Both the position numbers and the translations under genes were made by a program. A stretch of DNA of 5,266 bases from DATBAK01 sp036787815 (GTDB taxonomy: Bacteria; Actinomycetota; Acidimicrobiia; IMCC26256; PALSA-610), in contig DAIQOP010000271.1 of the NCBI GenBank assembly GCA_036787815.1, positions 1-5,266 of the forward strand. The letters run 5' to 3'. The notes beneath the pieces are model-generated. The model did not search any database. It was not told the DNA's origin and was given only the letters and a program-made list of their open reading frames with translations. This document shows, in pieces, positions 1 to 5,266 of this stretch; within the stretch, counting starts at the first letter, position 1; each line of letters begins with the position of its first letter.

Positions 1-622
1 GATCGGCGGCCGTCAGCTGCTCGACCGGCTTGTTCTTCGCCGCCATGATCCCCTTGAACGACGGGTAGCGGGGCTCGACCACACCGGCGGTCACGCTCAC
101 GACCACGGGCAGCGACGCCTCGATGATGTCGTACCCGGCCTCGGTCTGGCGCTGCACCTTCACCTTGCCGTCGGCGATCTCGACGTGCTTCGAGAAGGTG
201 AGCGCCGGCCAGCCGAGGAGCTCGGCGACCTGCGCGGGCACGGTGCCGGTGTAGCCGTCGGACGACTCGGTCGCGGCGAGCACGAGGTCGGCATCGCCGA
301 GGCGCTCGACGCACTTCGCGATCACCTTCGCGGTGCCGAGGGCATCGGAGCCCTCGCACGCGGGATCGGACACGAGGATCGCCTTGGCCGCGCCCATCGC
401 GAGGGCGGTGCGCAGGCCGGAGACCTCGTTGTTCGGGGTCATCGACACGAGGGTGACCTCGCCCCCGCCGGCCGCGTCGACCAGTTGCAGCGCCATCTCG
501 ACGCCGTAGCTGTCGGACTCGTCGAGGACGAGCTTGCCCTCGCGCTTCAGCGTGTGGTCGGCGTCGAGCGCGCCGGGCACCGCAGGGTCGGGAATCTGTT
601 TCACACAGACGACGACGTTCAC
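1..622 (-). CDS. etfB: Electron transfer flavoprotein beta subunit (EtfB/FixA), C-terminus cut by window edge
   Basis: EtfB pairs with EtfA in the soluble ETF heterodimer, which accepts electrons from acyl-CoA and other dehydrogenases and passes them to ETF:quinone oxidoreductase; the beta subunit binds AMP. I translated the minus strand from a GTG at 622. It opens with MNVVVCVKQIPDP, the typical EtfB N-terminus. About residues 135-145 read ATESSDGYTGT, matching the family's NESTDG-type loop. Near residues 165-185 lies VQRQTEAGYDIIEASLP, close to the EtfB signature, followed by EPRYPSFKGIMAAK. The 207 codons seen are most of a protein usually about 250-260 residues long, so roughly the last 50 are off the left edge. 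The GTG is favoured because the conserved N-terminus begins there and a GGAGAG-type ribosome site sits 9 bases upstream. etfA normally follows etfB and would lie beyond position 1. The gene is divergent from the ABC transporter. Family identity is near certain. Confidence 0.96.
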   Translation of the reverse strand, partial: MNVVVCVKQIPDPAVPGALDADHTLKREGKLVLDESDSYGVEMALQLVDAAGGGEVTLVSMTPNNEVSGLRTALAMGAAKAILVSDPACEGSDALGTAKVIAKCVERLGDADLVLAATESSDGYTGTVPAQVAELLGWPALTFSKHVEIADGKVKVQRQTEAGYDIIEASLPVVVSVTAGVVEPRYPSFKGIMAAKNKPVEQLTAAD

Positions 623-631
623 TTCGAGCAG

Positions 632-639
632 CTCTCCTC
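632..639 (-). promoter_or_regulatory. Ribosome binding site of etfB
   Basis: On the minus strand this reads GAGGAGAG, ending 9 bases before the GTG start at 622. It is a strong purine-rich Shine-Dalgarno match and supports choosing the GTG over any internal start. Confidence 0.75.
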
Positions 640-647
640 GTCGCACG

Positions 648-664
648 AACTCGGCCGAAGAGTT
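648..664. promoter_or_regulatory. Short inverted repeat upstream of etfB, possible operator
   Basis: The sequence AACTC-N7-GAGTT forms perfect 5-bp arms around a GC-rich 7-base centre. It lies 26-42 bases upstream of the etfB start, where a promoter or operator would be expected. It is short enough to occur by chance, and I see no clear -10 or -35 hexamer beside it, so a regulatory role is only a suggestion. Confidence 0.2.
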
Positions 665-695
665 TGGCCCGCGCGCCGCTCAGGCGTCGAACTGA

Positions 696-861
696 GCACA
701 CGGTCGCGTACGCATGCGGTTCACCGTCGGGCCCCGCCCTCGGCACCCCGGTTGCGTCCGCTCCGGGCACACGGTCGCCGACGCATGCGGTTCACCGTCC
801 CGCCCCATCCTCGGCACCCCGGTTGCGTCCGCTCCGGGCACACGGTCGCCGACGGGTACGG
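696..861. repeat. 71-bp tandem direct repeat, two full copies plus a partial third
   Basis: Copy 1 is 696-766 and copy 2 is 767-837. They align without gaps and differ at 6 of 71 positions (two near 708-709, two at 729-730, two at 736-737). A third copy begins at 838: its first 17 bases match copy 2 exactly, and similarity fades by about 861, some 10 bases before the ribosome site of the ABC ATPase gene. The period is exactly 71 both times. Each full copy holds the palindrome CGCATGCG (711-718 and 782-789), flanked by ACGGT and ACCGT arms (700-704/723-727 and 771-775/794-798). Because 71 is not a multiple of 3, the array cannot be an in-frame protein repeat. It fills most of the 261-bp divergent intergenic region (623-883), so it could be a minisatellite, a set of regulator sites, or a duplicated promoter segment. 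Confidence 0.93.
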
Positions 862-869
862 CCGGGCGT

Positions 870-876
870 GAAAGGG
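870..876 (+). promoter_or_regulatory. Ribosome binding site of the ABC ATPase gene
   Basis: GAAAGGG ends 7 bases before the GTG at 884. The spacing is right and it decides the start: the conserved ABC N-terminus (AIEVAGLTKEY) begins straight after this GTG. Confidence 0.65.
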
Positions 877-883
877 TTCTGCG

Positions 884-1810
884 GTGGCAGCGATCGAGGT
901 GGCGGGCCTCACCAAGGAGTACCGGGGTCGGCGAGGCCCGGTACGGGCGCTCGACGGGCTCGATCTCGAGGTGCCCGAGGGCGGGGTGTTCGGCTTCCTG
1001 GGTGCCAACGGAGCCGGGAAGACCACCACGATCCGGGCCGCGGTCGGCCACTTGCGGGCGAACCGGGGCACCATGCGAGTGCTCGGCGCCAGCATCCCCG
1101 ACGAGCTGCCCAAGGTGATCGACCGGATCGGCGCGCTCGTCGAGCAGCCGTCGTTCTTCCCGGGGTTCTCGGGGCGGCGCAACCTCGAGCTGCTCGCCCG
1201 GAGCCGGCAGATCCCCCTCGAACGGGTGACGACGGCGCTGAGCACCGTCGGCCTCGACGCGCGGGCCGACTCGAGGTTCGCGACCTACTCGCTCGGCATG
1301 AAGCAACGGCTCGGCGTGGCCGCGGTGCTCCTCAAGGAACCCGAGCTGCTCATCCTCGACGAGCCCGCGAACGGTCTCGACCCGCAGGGCATCCTCGAGA
1401 TGCGAAACCTGTTGCGCCAGCTCGCGGACCAGGGCCGCACCGTGTTCGTCTCGAGCCACATCCTCTCGGAGATCCAGCAGACCTGCGACCGCGTCGCGAT
1501 CGTCGCCCACGGACGCACCATCGCGTCGGGCACGGTGCACGAGCTGCTCCAGGGCACGGTGTCACGCTTCCGCGTCGCGGTGCCGGGTGGCGCCGCGGAG
1601 CACGGCGCGGCCGCGACCGCGCTCGCCGCCGCCGGCTTCCGCGGCACGACCGACGATCGGGGCCGGCTCGTCGTCGAGGTGACGGCCGAGCGCGCCCACG
1701 AGGTGACGCGCGCGCTCTCCGCCGCGTCGATCTTCCTGTCGGAGCTCAGCCCGATCGAACGAACGCTCGAAGAGGCGTTCCTCGCGATCACGCACGAGGA
1801 CCCACGATGA
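884..1810 (+). CDS. ABC transporter ATP-binding protein (ABC-2/BcrA-DrrA-like exporter)
   Basis: This is the cytoplasmic ATPase of an export-type ABC transporter, 308 residues from a GTG start. Motifs run in the expected order: Walker A GANGAGKT at 40-47, Q-loop glutamine at 88 in LVEQPSFFPGFSG, ABC signature YSLGMKQR at 135-142, Walker B LLILDEP at 155-161 with the catalytic glutamate at 160, D-loop GLD at 164-166, and H-loop histidine at 192 in SSHILSE. All catalytic residues are present. Residues from about 225 form a less conserved C-terminal extension, as in BcrA/DrrA/NatA-type ATPases that work with separate ABC-2 permeases. The stop overlaps the next gene's ATG in ATGA, implying translational coupling with the permease. 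The 71-bp tandem repeat ends just upstream. The family is certain; the cargo (drug, peptide, lipid or ion) cannot be told from the sequence. Confidence 0.96.
   Translation: MAAIEVAGLTKEYRGRRGPVRALDGLDLEVPEGGVFGFLGANGAGKTTTIRAAVGHLRANRGTMRVLGASIPDELPKVIDRIGALVEQPSFFPGFSGRRNLELLARSRQIPLERVTTALSTVGLDARADSRFATYSLGMKQRLGVAAVLLKEPELLILDEPANGLDPQGILEMRNLLRQLADQGRTVFVSSHILSEIQQTCDRVAIVAHGRTIASGTVHELLQGTVSRFRVAVPGGAAEHGAAATALAAAGFRGTTDDRGRLVVEVTAERAHEVTRALSAASIFLSELSPIERTLEEAFLAITHEDPR
1796..1800 (+). promoter_or_regulatory. Ribosome binding site of the ABC permease, inside the ATPase gene
   Basis: GAGGA lies in the last codons of the ATPase gene, 6 bases before the ATG at 1807. With the ATGA overlap it supports coupled translation of the two subunits. 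Confidence 0.6.
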
Positions 1811-2718
1811 ACGGCCTCCGCGGGCTCCTCGGCGCCGAGCTGCGCCGCTTCTTCTCCCGGCGCGTGATGCACGCGATGTTCGCCTTCGGGATCGCGCTCG
1901 CCACCTTCGTGCTGGTGCTGCAGTTCGTGCGGTCCGACGTGAGCAGGTCTGTGAGCGGCAGCCCGAACATCGTCTGCAACGGTCCGACGAGCGGGCCGGC
2001 GACCGCGCAGACCTTCGGGACGCTCCCGCCCGACTGCTACAAGCAGTTCGGAACCGAGATCGTCACCCGCGACCGCCGCATGCACGTGCACAACACGTTC
2101 CGGGACACCGTGAACGGCACGGGCGTCGCGATGGTCTTCGTCGCGTTCGTGAGCGGCGCGTCGTTCGTCGGCGCGGAGTTCGGCGCCGGCTCGCTCAGCA
2201 CGCAGCTCCTCTTCGAACCGCGGCGCAAGCGCGTGGTCGCAGTCAAGGCCGTCGCGGTCGGCATCGGTCTGGCGGCCCTCTCCACCGCGTTGCTGCTCTA
2301 CATCGGGATCCTGCAGTGGATCGGCTCGTCGCTGCGCGGCGTCGCCGGCGGGCTCGACGGTGCGTGGTTCGCCGGCCGGGCCGCCGACATGGGACGCGTG
2401 GCCGCGGCGGTCGGGCTCGCGGGGATCGCGGCCTACGCGATCACCGTCGTCGCCCGCCGCACGGTCGCGGCCGTCGCCGGGTTGCTCATCGTCGGCTGGG
2501 CGAGCGCCATCATCGGGCAGTTCCACGCGTGGCGCTGGGTCGCCAAGGACAACCCGGCAACCGCGTTCATCGCCATGGCGGTCGACCCGTCTCGGCAGCA
2601 GCACAACGGCGGGAGCGACGTGCTCTCCACGCGCGCGTCAAGCGTGTCCGCGCTCGGGTGGGCGGTGGGGCTCACGCTCGCGGCCGCGTTCATCTTCGAC
2701 CGCCGCGAGGTCCGCTGA
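1807..2718 (+). CDS. ABC-2-type transporter permease, six predicted membrane helices
   Basis: This 303-residue membrane protein is the likely partner of the ATPase just upstream, which it overlaps by 4 bases. A short basic N-terminus (RRFFSRR, 13-19) precedes a first helix at about 22-41. An external segment of about 60 residues (44-104) follows. Further hydrophobic stretches lie at about 105-123, 145-170, 198-216, 220-238 and 280-297, and the protein ends in a charged tail. The segment VGAEFGAGSLSTQLLFEPRRKR (121-142) looks like the cytoplasmic coupling region common in ABC-2 permeases. The 44-104 segment contains the only two cysteines, C57 and C77, which could form a disulfide outside the membrane. 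Only one permease is encoded, so a homodimer with two ATPases is expected. I assign it from topology and context; sequence conservation in this family is low and the substrate is unknown. Confidence 0.88.
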   Translation: MNGLRGLLGAELRRFFSRRVMHAMFAFGIALATFVLVLQFVRSDVSRSVSGSPNIVCNGPTSGPATAQTFGTLPPDCYKQFGTEIVTRDRRMHVHNTFRDTVNGTGVAMVFVAFVSGASFVGAEFGAGSLSTQLLFEPRRKRVVAVKAVAVGIGLAALSTALLLYIGILQWIGSSLRGVAGGLDGAWFAGRAADMGRVAAAVGLAGIAAYAITVVARRTVAAVAGLLIVGWASAIIGQFHAWRWVAKDNPATAFIAMAVDPSRQQHNGGSDVLSTRASSVSALGWAVGLTLAAAFIFDRREVR

Positions 2719-2734
2719 CCGGTATCTTCGTGCG
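2719..2734 (+). promoter_or_regulatory. Probable leaderless promoter (-10 TATCTT) of the methyltransferase gene
   Basis: No Shine-Dalgarno sequence precedes the ATG at 2735. Instead TATCTT lies at 2723-2728 with 6 bases between it and the ATG, which puts the expected transcription start at or beside the A of ATG. This is the usual arrangement of leaderless genes in actinomycetes. The whole 16-base stretch is nearly repeated before the next gene (3528-3543, 13 of 16 identical). No good -35 hexamer is visible. It begins right after the permease stop, so the methyltransferase probably has its own transcript. Confidence 0.6.
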
Positions 2735-3493
2735 ATGTCGGCCGACAACGTGTTCGACACCGCGGAGTTGGCAACCGGCTACGCGACACAACGGCCGCCG
2801 ATCCATGCCGTGATCATCGAGAGGGCCCGGCCGCGTCTCGGGTTCGGGGAACGCGTCGACCTCGCCGTCGACGTTGGATGCGGCGCGGGGAGTTCGATGC
2901 GACCCGTCCTGTCGTTGGCTCGGCGATGCGTCGGTGTGGATCCGTCGCCTTCGATGATTCACCGGGCCGTCGCGGTCGTGCCAGAAGCGTCGTTCGTCGT
3001 CGGTCGGGCGGAGTCGCTTCCCCTTCGCGCGCGAGCGGCTCAGCTCATCACGGCTGCCGGATCGCTGAACTTCGTCGATCTTGCGGCGTTCTACGAGGAG
3101 GTCCGGCGGGTGCTCACACCGGATGGGGTCCTGCTCGTCTACGACTTCGGCGCCGGTCGAAGCAGCAAAGCCACCGAGTCGCTCGACCAGTGGTACTCGG
3201 AGCTGTTGGCCCGATGGCCCGCACCGCGCGACGGTCGCCACGCCGTCGACCCCGAGGTCCTCGCACAAGGCCCGCTGGATGTGCGGGCGTTCGAGCGGCT
3301 GACCGTCGACGTCGAGCTCTCGTTGGACGCGTACGTCGGCTACGTCATGACCCAGACGAACATCTCGTCGGCGATCAGGTCGGGCACTCCGGAGTCGGCG
3401 ATCCGTTCCTGGTGCGAGGCCACCCTGCGACCGATCTTCACCACGACTCGGTACGTCGAGTTCCCGGCGTACTACGCGTGCCTGACGGCGTAG
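2735..3493 (+). CDS. Class I SAM-dependent methyltransferase
   Basis: This is a cytoplasmic methyltransferase of 252 residues with a Rossmann-type fold. Motif I, VDVGCGAGS at 45-53, is the S-adenosylmethionine-binding loop. VGVDPSPSM at 66-74 is the end of strand 2, with D69 expected to hold the ribose. GRAESLPL at 90-97 is the usual post-II acidic segment. EEVRRVLTPDGVLLVYDF at 121-138 is the motif III helix and strand typical of methyltransferase domain 11 proteins. The residues after about 150 form a variable cap that probably sets the acceptor. The frame is open much further upstream, but ATG 2735 is preferred because the fold begins soon after it, earlier starts would lie deep inside the permease gene, and a leaderless promoter sits directly before it. 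A reductase of the geranylgeranyl family follows 52 bases downstream, so a lipid or quinone acceptor is possible, but the substrate is unknown. Confidence 0.92.
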   Translation: MSADNVFDTAELATGYATQRPPIHAVIIERARPRLGFGERVDLAVDVGCGAGSSMRPVLSLARRCVGVDPSPSMIHRAVAVVPEASFVVGRAESLPLRARAAQLITAAGSLNFVDLAAFYEEVRRVLTPDGVLLVYDFGAGRSSKATESLDQWYSELLARWPAPRDGRHAVDPEVLAQGPLDVRAFERLTVDVELSLDAYVGYVMTQTNISSAIRSGTPESAIRSWCEATLRPIFTTTRYVEFPAYYACLTA

Positions 3494-3527
3494 AGCTCCA
3501 CGCGCGTGCGGACGACTCGGTAGGCGC

Positions 3528-3543
3528 CCGGTAGCGTCGAGCG
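3528..3543 (+). promoter_or_regulatory. Probable leaderless promoter (-10 TAGCGT) of the reductase gene
   Basis: TAGCGT at 3532-3537 fits the TANNNT pattern of actinomycete -10 elements and ends 8 bases before the ATG at 3546. There is no properly spaced Shine-Dalgarno site: the GCGGG directly touching the ATG is too close. The 16 bases match those before the methyltransferase start at 13 positions (CCGGTA, then TCG, then GCG shared). A -35 element is not evident. Confidence 0.5.
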
Positions 3544-3545
3544 GG

Positions 3546-4760
3546 ATGAGCCGGCCTCTCGATCTTCTCGTCGTGGGCGCGGGCCCGTCGGGCATCGCGA
3601 CGGCGATCACCGCCACCGAACGCGGGCTCGGCGTCGTGGTGCTCGACGCCGCGACCTTCCCCCGCGACAAGACCTGCGGTGACGGCCTGACCGCCGGCGC
3701 GCTGCGGCTCCTCGAACGGCTCGGTCTCCCGCGGCAGGCGTTGGACGGCGCCGCGTACACGACCGTGCACGAGGCGGTGCTGGTCTCGCCGTCGGGTCGG
3801 CGGGTGCCACTGCCGATGCCCGCCGACGGCGAGCACGCGGGTGTGGTGACCAGGCTCCGGCTCGACGCGGCACTCGTCGATCTCGCGCGCGCACGCGGCG
3901 TCGACGTGCGCGAGGGCGACGCCGTGGCGCACCTCGCCCCCGAGTCCCACGCCGTGCGCGTGACGACCGAGCGCGGTGCGGAGCACATGGCGCGCTTCGT
4001 CGTCGCCGCCGACGGCCATTTCTCCCCCGTCCGCCGCGCCTGGCAGCGCACGGGTCCGGCCCTCGGCGAGTGGCACGCCGCGCGCCAGTACTTCTCCGGT
4101 GTCGACGAGCGCCGGCTCTGGGTCGCGTTCGAGCGCGATCTGCTCCCCGGCTACGCGTGGGTGTTCCCGCTGCCGGATCGGCGAGCCAACGTCGGGTTCG
4201 GTGTGCTGCGCGAAGGCCGCAAGGGCCACGAGCTCAAGGCGTTGTGGGCCGATCTGCTGCAGCGGCCGGTGCTCCGCGAGATCCTCGGCCCCGGCGCGGT
4301 GCCCGAAGACCGCGTGCGCGCGTGGCCGATCCCGACCCGGTACGAGCCCGCCTCGCTCGCCGACGGGCGCGTGCTCTTCGTGGGCGACGCCGCGGCGGTC
4401 GTCGACCCGATGACCGGCGAGGGCATCGCCCAGGCGCTCGAGACCGGCATGCTCGCGGCGCGCGCGATCGCGGAGCACGCGGCCGACGACCCGCGAGCCG
4501 TCGGCGACCGCTACCGGCGGGCCGTTGCTCGCGCGCTCGGCTCCGATCTGCGCTTCGCGGCCGGACTGCAGCGGCTGCTCGCCCGTCCGCTCGCGGCCCG
4601 CGCCGCGATCCGTGCGGTCGCCACCAACGACTGGACCCGCCGGAGCTTCGCCCGCTGGATGTTCGAGGACTACCCGCGTGCCGCACTGTTCACACCGCGC
4701 CGGTGGCACCGGCACATGTTCACCGAACCGGGCGCCTACCTGCCTGACGTGGCAGGCTGA
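3546..4760 (+). CDS. Geranylgeranyl reductase family FAD-dependent oxidoreductase (MenJ-like)
   Basis: Members of this family use FAD to saturate double bonds in isoprenoid chains of quinones, archaeal-type lipids or chlorophyll side chains; MenJ (Rv0561c) of Mycobacterium tuberculosis reduces one bond of menaquinone. The protein has 404 residues, the usual length. It begins with the FAD-binding fold VVGAGPSG (9-16), with D34 ending strand 2. TFPRDKTCGDGLT (37-49) holds the family's CGDG motif; C44 is the only cysteine. RLRLDAAL (103-110), VVAADGHFSPVRR (152-164), PGYAWVFPLP (201-210) and VGDAAAVVDPMTGEGI (279-294) follow in the expected order. There is no C-terminal Fe-S cluster motif, which argues against ETF:quinone oxidoreductase, a relative. 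No transmembrane segment is obvious, so peripheral membrane contact is likely. It lies between a methyltransferase and an SRPBCC gene. The family is secure; menaquinone as the substrate is an inference. Confidence 0.93.
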   Translation: MSRPLDLLVVGAGPSGIATAITATERGLGVVVLDAATFPRDKTCGDGLTAGALRLLERLGLPRQALDGAAYTTVHEAVLVSPSGRRVPLPMPADGEHAGVVTRLRLDAALVDLARARGVDVREGDAVAHLAPESHAVRVTTERGAEHMARFVVAADGHFSPVRRAWQRTGPALGEWHAARQYFSGVDERRLWVAFERDLLPGYAWVFPLPDRRANVGFGVLREGRKGHELKALWADLLQRPVLREILGPGAVPEDRVRAWPIPTRYEPASLADGRVLFVGDAAAVVDPMTGEGIAQALETGMLAARAIAEHAADDPRAVGDRYRRAVARALGSDLRFAAGLQRLLARPLAARAAIRAVATNDWTRRSFARWMFEDYPRAALFTPRRWHRHMFTEPGAYLPDVAG

Positions 4761-4774
4761 CCCCTCCACGACTC

Positions 4775-4780
4775 GAGGAG
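4775..4780 (+). promoter_or_regulatory. Ribosome binding site of the SRPBCC gene
   Basis: GAGGAG is followed by 7 bases and the ATG at 4788. It is a strong site and contrasts with the SD-less starts of the two preceding genes. This fits a gene translated from a longer transcript, probably one running on from the reductase. Confidence 0.75.
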
Positions 4781-4787
4781 CGGTTCC

Positions 4788-5174
4788 ATGGCCAAGGGCA
4801 TCAGCCAGATCGACATCGCGCGCACGGCCGACGACGTGTGGGCGGTCGTCGGCGACTTCGGCGGCCTCGCGAAGTGGATGCCCGGCATCGAGAGCTGCAC
4901 GCTCGACGGCGACCTCCGCACGCTCGAGATGAGCGGCATGACGATCGGCGAGCGGCTCGTTCGCCGCGACGACTCGCGCCGCGTGATCGTGTACACCATC
5001 GCTTCCGGGCCGGCACCGGTCGATCACCACGAGGCGACGATCACCGTCGCACCCGCGGGCGCCGGCTCCCACGTCACGTGGGAGGTCGAAGTCGAGCCCG
5101 AGGCGATGCTCCCGCTCTTCGAGCAGATCTACCAGCAGAGCCTCGACGCGCTGAAGGCCAACCTCGAGGGCTGA
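4788..5174 (+). CDS. SRPBCC family protein (polyketide cyclase/dehydrase 2-like)
   Basis: This is a small soluble protein of 128 residues, about the length of a single START-like SRPBCC domain, a helix-grip fold with a deep hydrophobic ligand pocket. The start ISQIDIARTADDVWAVVGDF (5-24) is the first strand plus the helix that opens this family, and GGLAKWMPGIESCTLDG (25-41) carries the usual W-x-PG segment after it. Alternating strands follow, then a C-terminal amphipathic helix (about 109-127, LPLFEQIYQQSLDALKANL) that would cover the pocket. Such proteins act as ligand binders, aromatase/cyclases or lipid carriers, and most are uncharacterised. It begins 27 bases after the reductase stop with a strong ribosome site, so co-transcription is likely and a role in handling a lipid or quinone is conceivable. 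The fold is confident; the function is unknown. Confidence 0.9.
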   Translation: MAKGISQIDIARTADDVWAVVGDFGGLAKWMPGIESCTLDGDLRTLEMSGMTIGERLVRRDDSRRVIVYTIASGPAPVDHHEATITVAPAGAGSHVTWEVEVEPEAMLPLFEQIYQQSLDALKANLEG

Positions 5175-5220
5175 GATCCGCCCCACCCACGGCCCTGGTA
5201 CTGCGCTCGCATCGGCGGGT

Positions 5221-5265
5221 TCAAGCGGTCGTTGCAAGAAGCTCGGTGAGTTTCTCTGATGGTTT
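5221..5265 (-). CDS. C-terminal end of a possible IS30-type transposase, cut by window edge
   Basis: Read from the right edge on the minus strand, one frame gives KPSEKLTELLATTA and then TGA at 5223-5221. The pattern (T/K)PSEKL.EL near the C-terminus resembles my recollection of IS30-family transposases, whose last residues follow an RPR..L segment that would lie just outside the window. GC content drops to about 54% over 5211-5266 (hand count), well below the rest. Only 14 residues are visible, so this is a suggestion. If it is right, the element's terminal inverted repeat should lie between about 5175 and 5220, and it would have inserted close behind the SRPBCC stop. No partner repeat is in the window to confirm it. 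Confidence 0.35.
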   Translation of the reverse strand, partial: KPSEKLTELLATTA

Positions 5266-5266
5266 C

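Noticed and set aside
696..861. Tandem repeat considered as a CRISPR array
   Set aside because: The copies are directly adjacent with no unique spacers, and the 71-bp unit is too long for a CRISPR repeat.
185..871. Plus-strand frame over etfB and the tandem repeats
   Set aside because: It is antisense to a certain etfB in its first part, and the 71-bp period changes frame between copies, so the repeat is not coding.
664..1806. Long plus-strand frame running through the repeat and the ATPase gene into the permease frame
   Set aside because: The part before 1807 is out of frame with the ATPase, which has every ABC motif. It is Arg/Pro-rich and unrecognisable. Only the permease from 1807 is real.
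1285..2604. A 439-codon minus-strand frame across the ABC genes
   Set aside because: It is antisense to genes with conserved motifs, has biased composition, and shows no domain.
2690..4051. A 453-codon minus-strand frame across the methyltransferase and reductase genes
   Set aside because: It shows the same antisense pattern in GC-rich coding sequence, with no ribosome site and no recognisable motif.
3546..4760. Reductase considered as ETF:quinone oxidoreductase because etfB is nearby
   Set aside because: It has only one cysteine (C44) and lacks the C-terminal 4Fe-4S domain. It carries the CGDG and PGYAWVFP motifs of the geranylgeranyl reductase family. etfB is also on the other strand beyond the ABC genes.
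5178..5218. CCGCC (5178-5182) and GGCGG (5214-5218) as a terminator after the SRPBCC gene
   Set aside because: The arms are 5 bp with a loop of 31 bases and no following T-run, so it is not a convincing terminator.
5214..5230. GGCGGGTTCAAGCGG resembling a tRNA T-arm
   Set aside because: There is no complementary T-stem, and no anticodon arm or acceptor stem at the right distances.
3438..5237. A 599-codon open frame on the minus strand across the reductase and SRPBCC genes
   Set aside because: It is antisense to two genes with clear family motifs. Its composition (Arg, Gly, Ala, His, Asp rich, no recognisable domain) is what a third-position GC-rich gene produces on the opposite strand.

Overview
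The window is GC-rich (about 70% by eye). It uses GTG as well as ATG starts, has short gaps and an ATGA stop/start overlap, and two genes lack a Shine-Dalgarno (SD) site but carry a -10-like hexamer just before the ATG. This fits an actinomycete. The style of the EtfB protein and the leaderless starts make a member of the Acidimicrobiia-type lineages plausible, but class-level placement is inference.

Layout. (1) Positions 1-622, minus strand: the N-terminal 207 codons of the electron-transfer flavoprotein beta subunit (etfB), running off the left edge. (2) Positions 623-883: the divergent intergenic region between etfB and a plus-strand ABC transporter. It holds an exact-period 71-bp tandem repeat (two full copies and a partial third). 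(3) Positions 884-2718: a two-gene ABC exporter, an ATPase overlapping a six-helix ABC-2-type permease by 4 bp. (4) Positions 2735-3493: a class I SAM-dependent methyltransferase. (5) Positions 3546-4760: a FAD-dependent geranylgeranyl reductase-family enzyme. (6) Positions 4788-5174: a small SRPBCC (START-like, polyketide cyclase 2) protein. (7) Positions 5175-5266: a lower-GC tail whose minus strand ends in a short reading frame resembling the C-terminus of an IS30-type transposase.

How the genes may work together. EtfB belongs to the ETF heterodimer that carries electrons from acyl-CoA dehydrogenases to the quinone pool; its partner etfA is presumably just outside the left edge. The ABC pair is a self-contained exporter with unknown cargo. 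The methyltransferase, isoprenoid reductase and SRPBCC genes run in one direction with gaps of 52 and 27 bp. They form a plausible lipoquinone or isoprenoid-lipid modification group, resembling the known proximity of MenJ (Rv0561c) and a methyltransferase (Rv0560c) in Mycobacterium tuberculosis. A shared pathway is inference. The methyltransferase and reductase starts are preceded by nearly the same 16-bp sequence, which I read as related leaderless promoters.

No rRNA, tRNA, CRISPR array or convincing terminator was found. The items most worth a second look are the 71-bp tandem repeat, the shared leaderless promoter element, the methyltransferase/reductase/SRPBCC group and the possible insertion-sequence boundary at the right edge.
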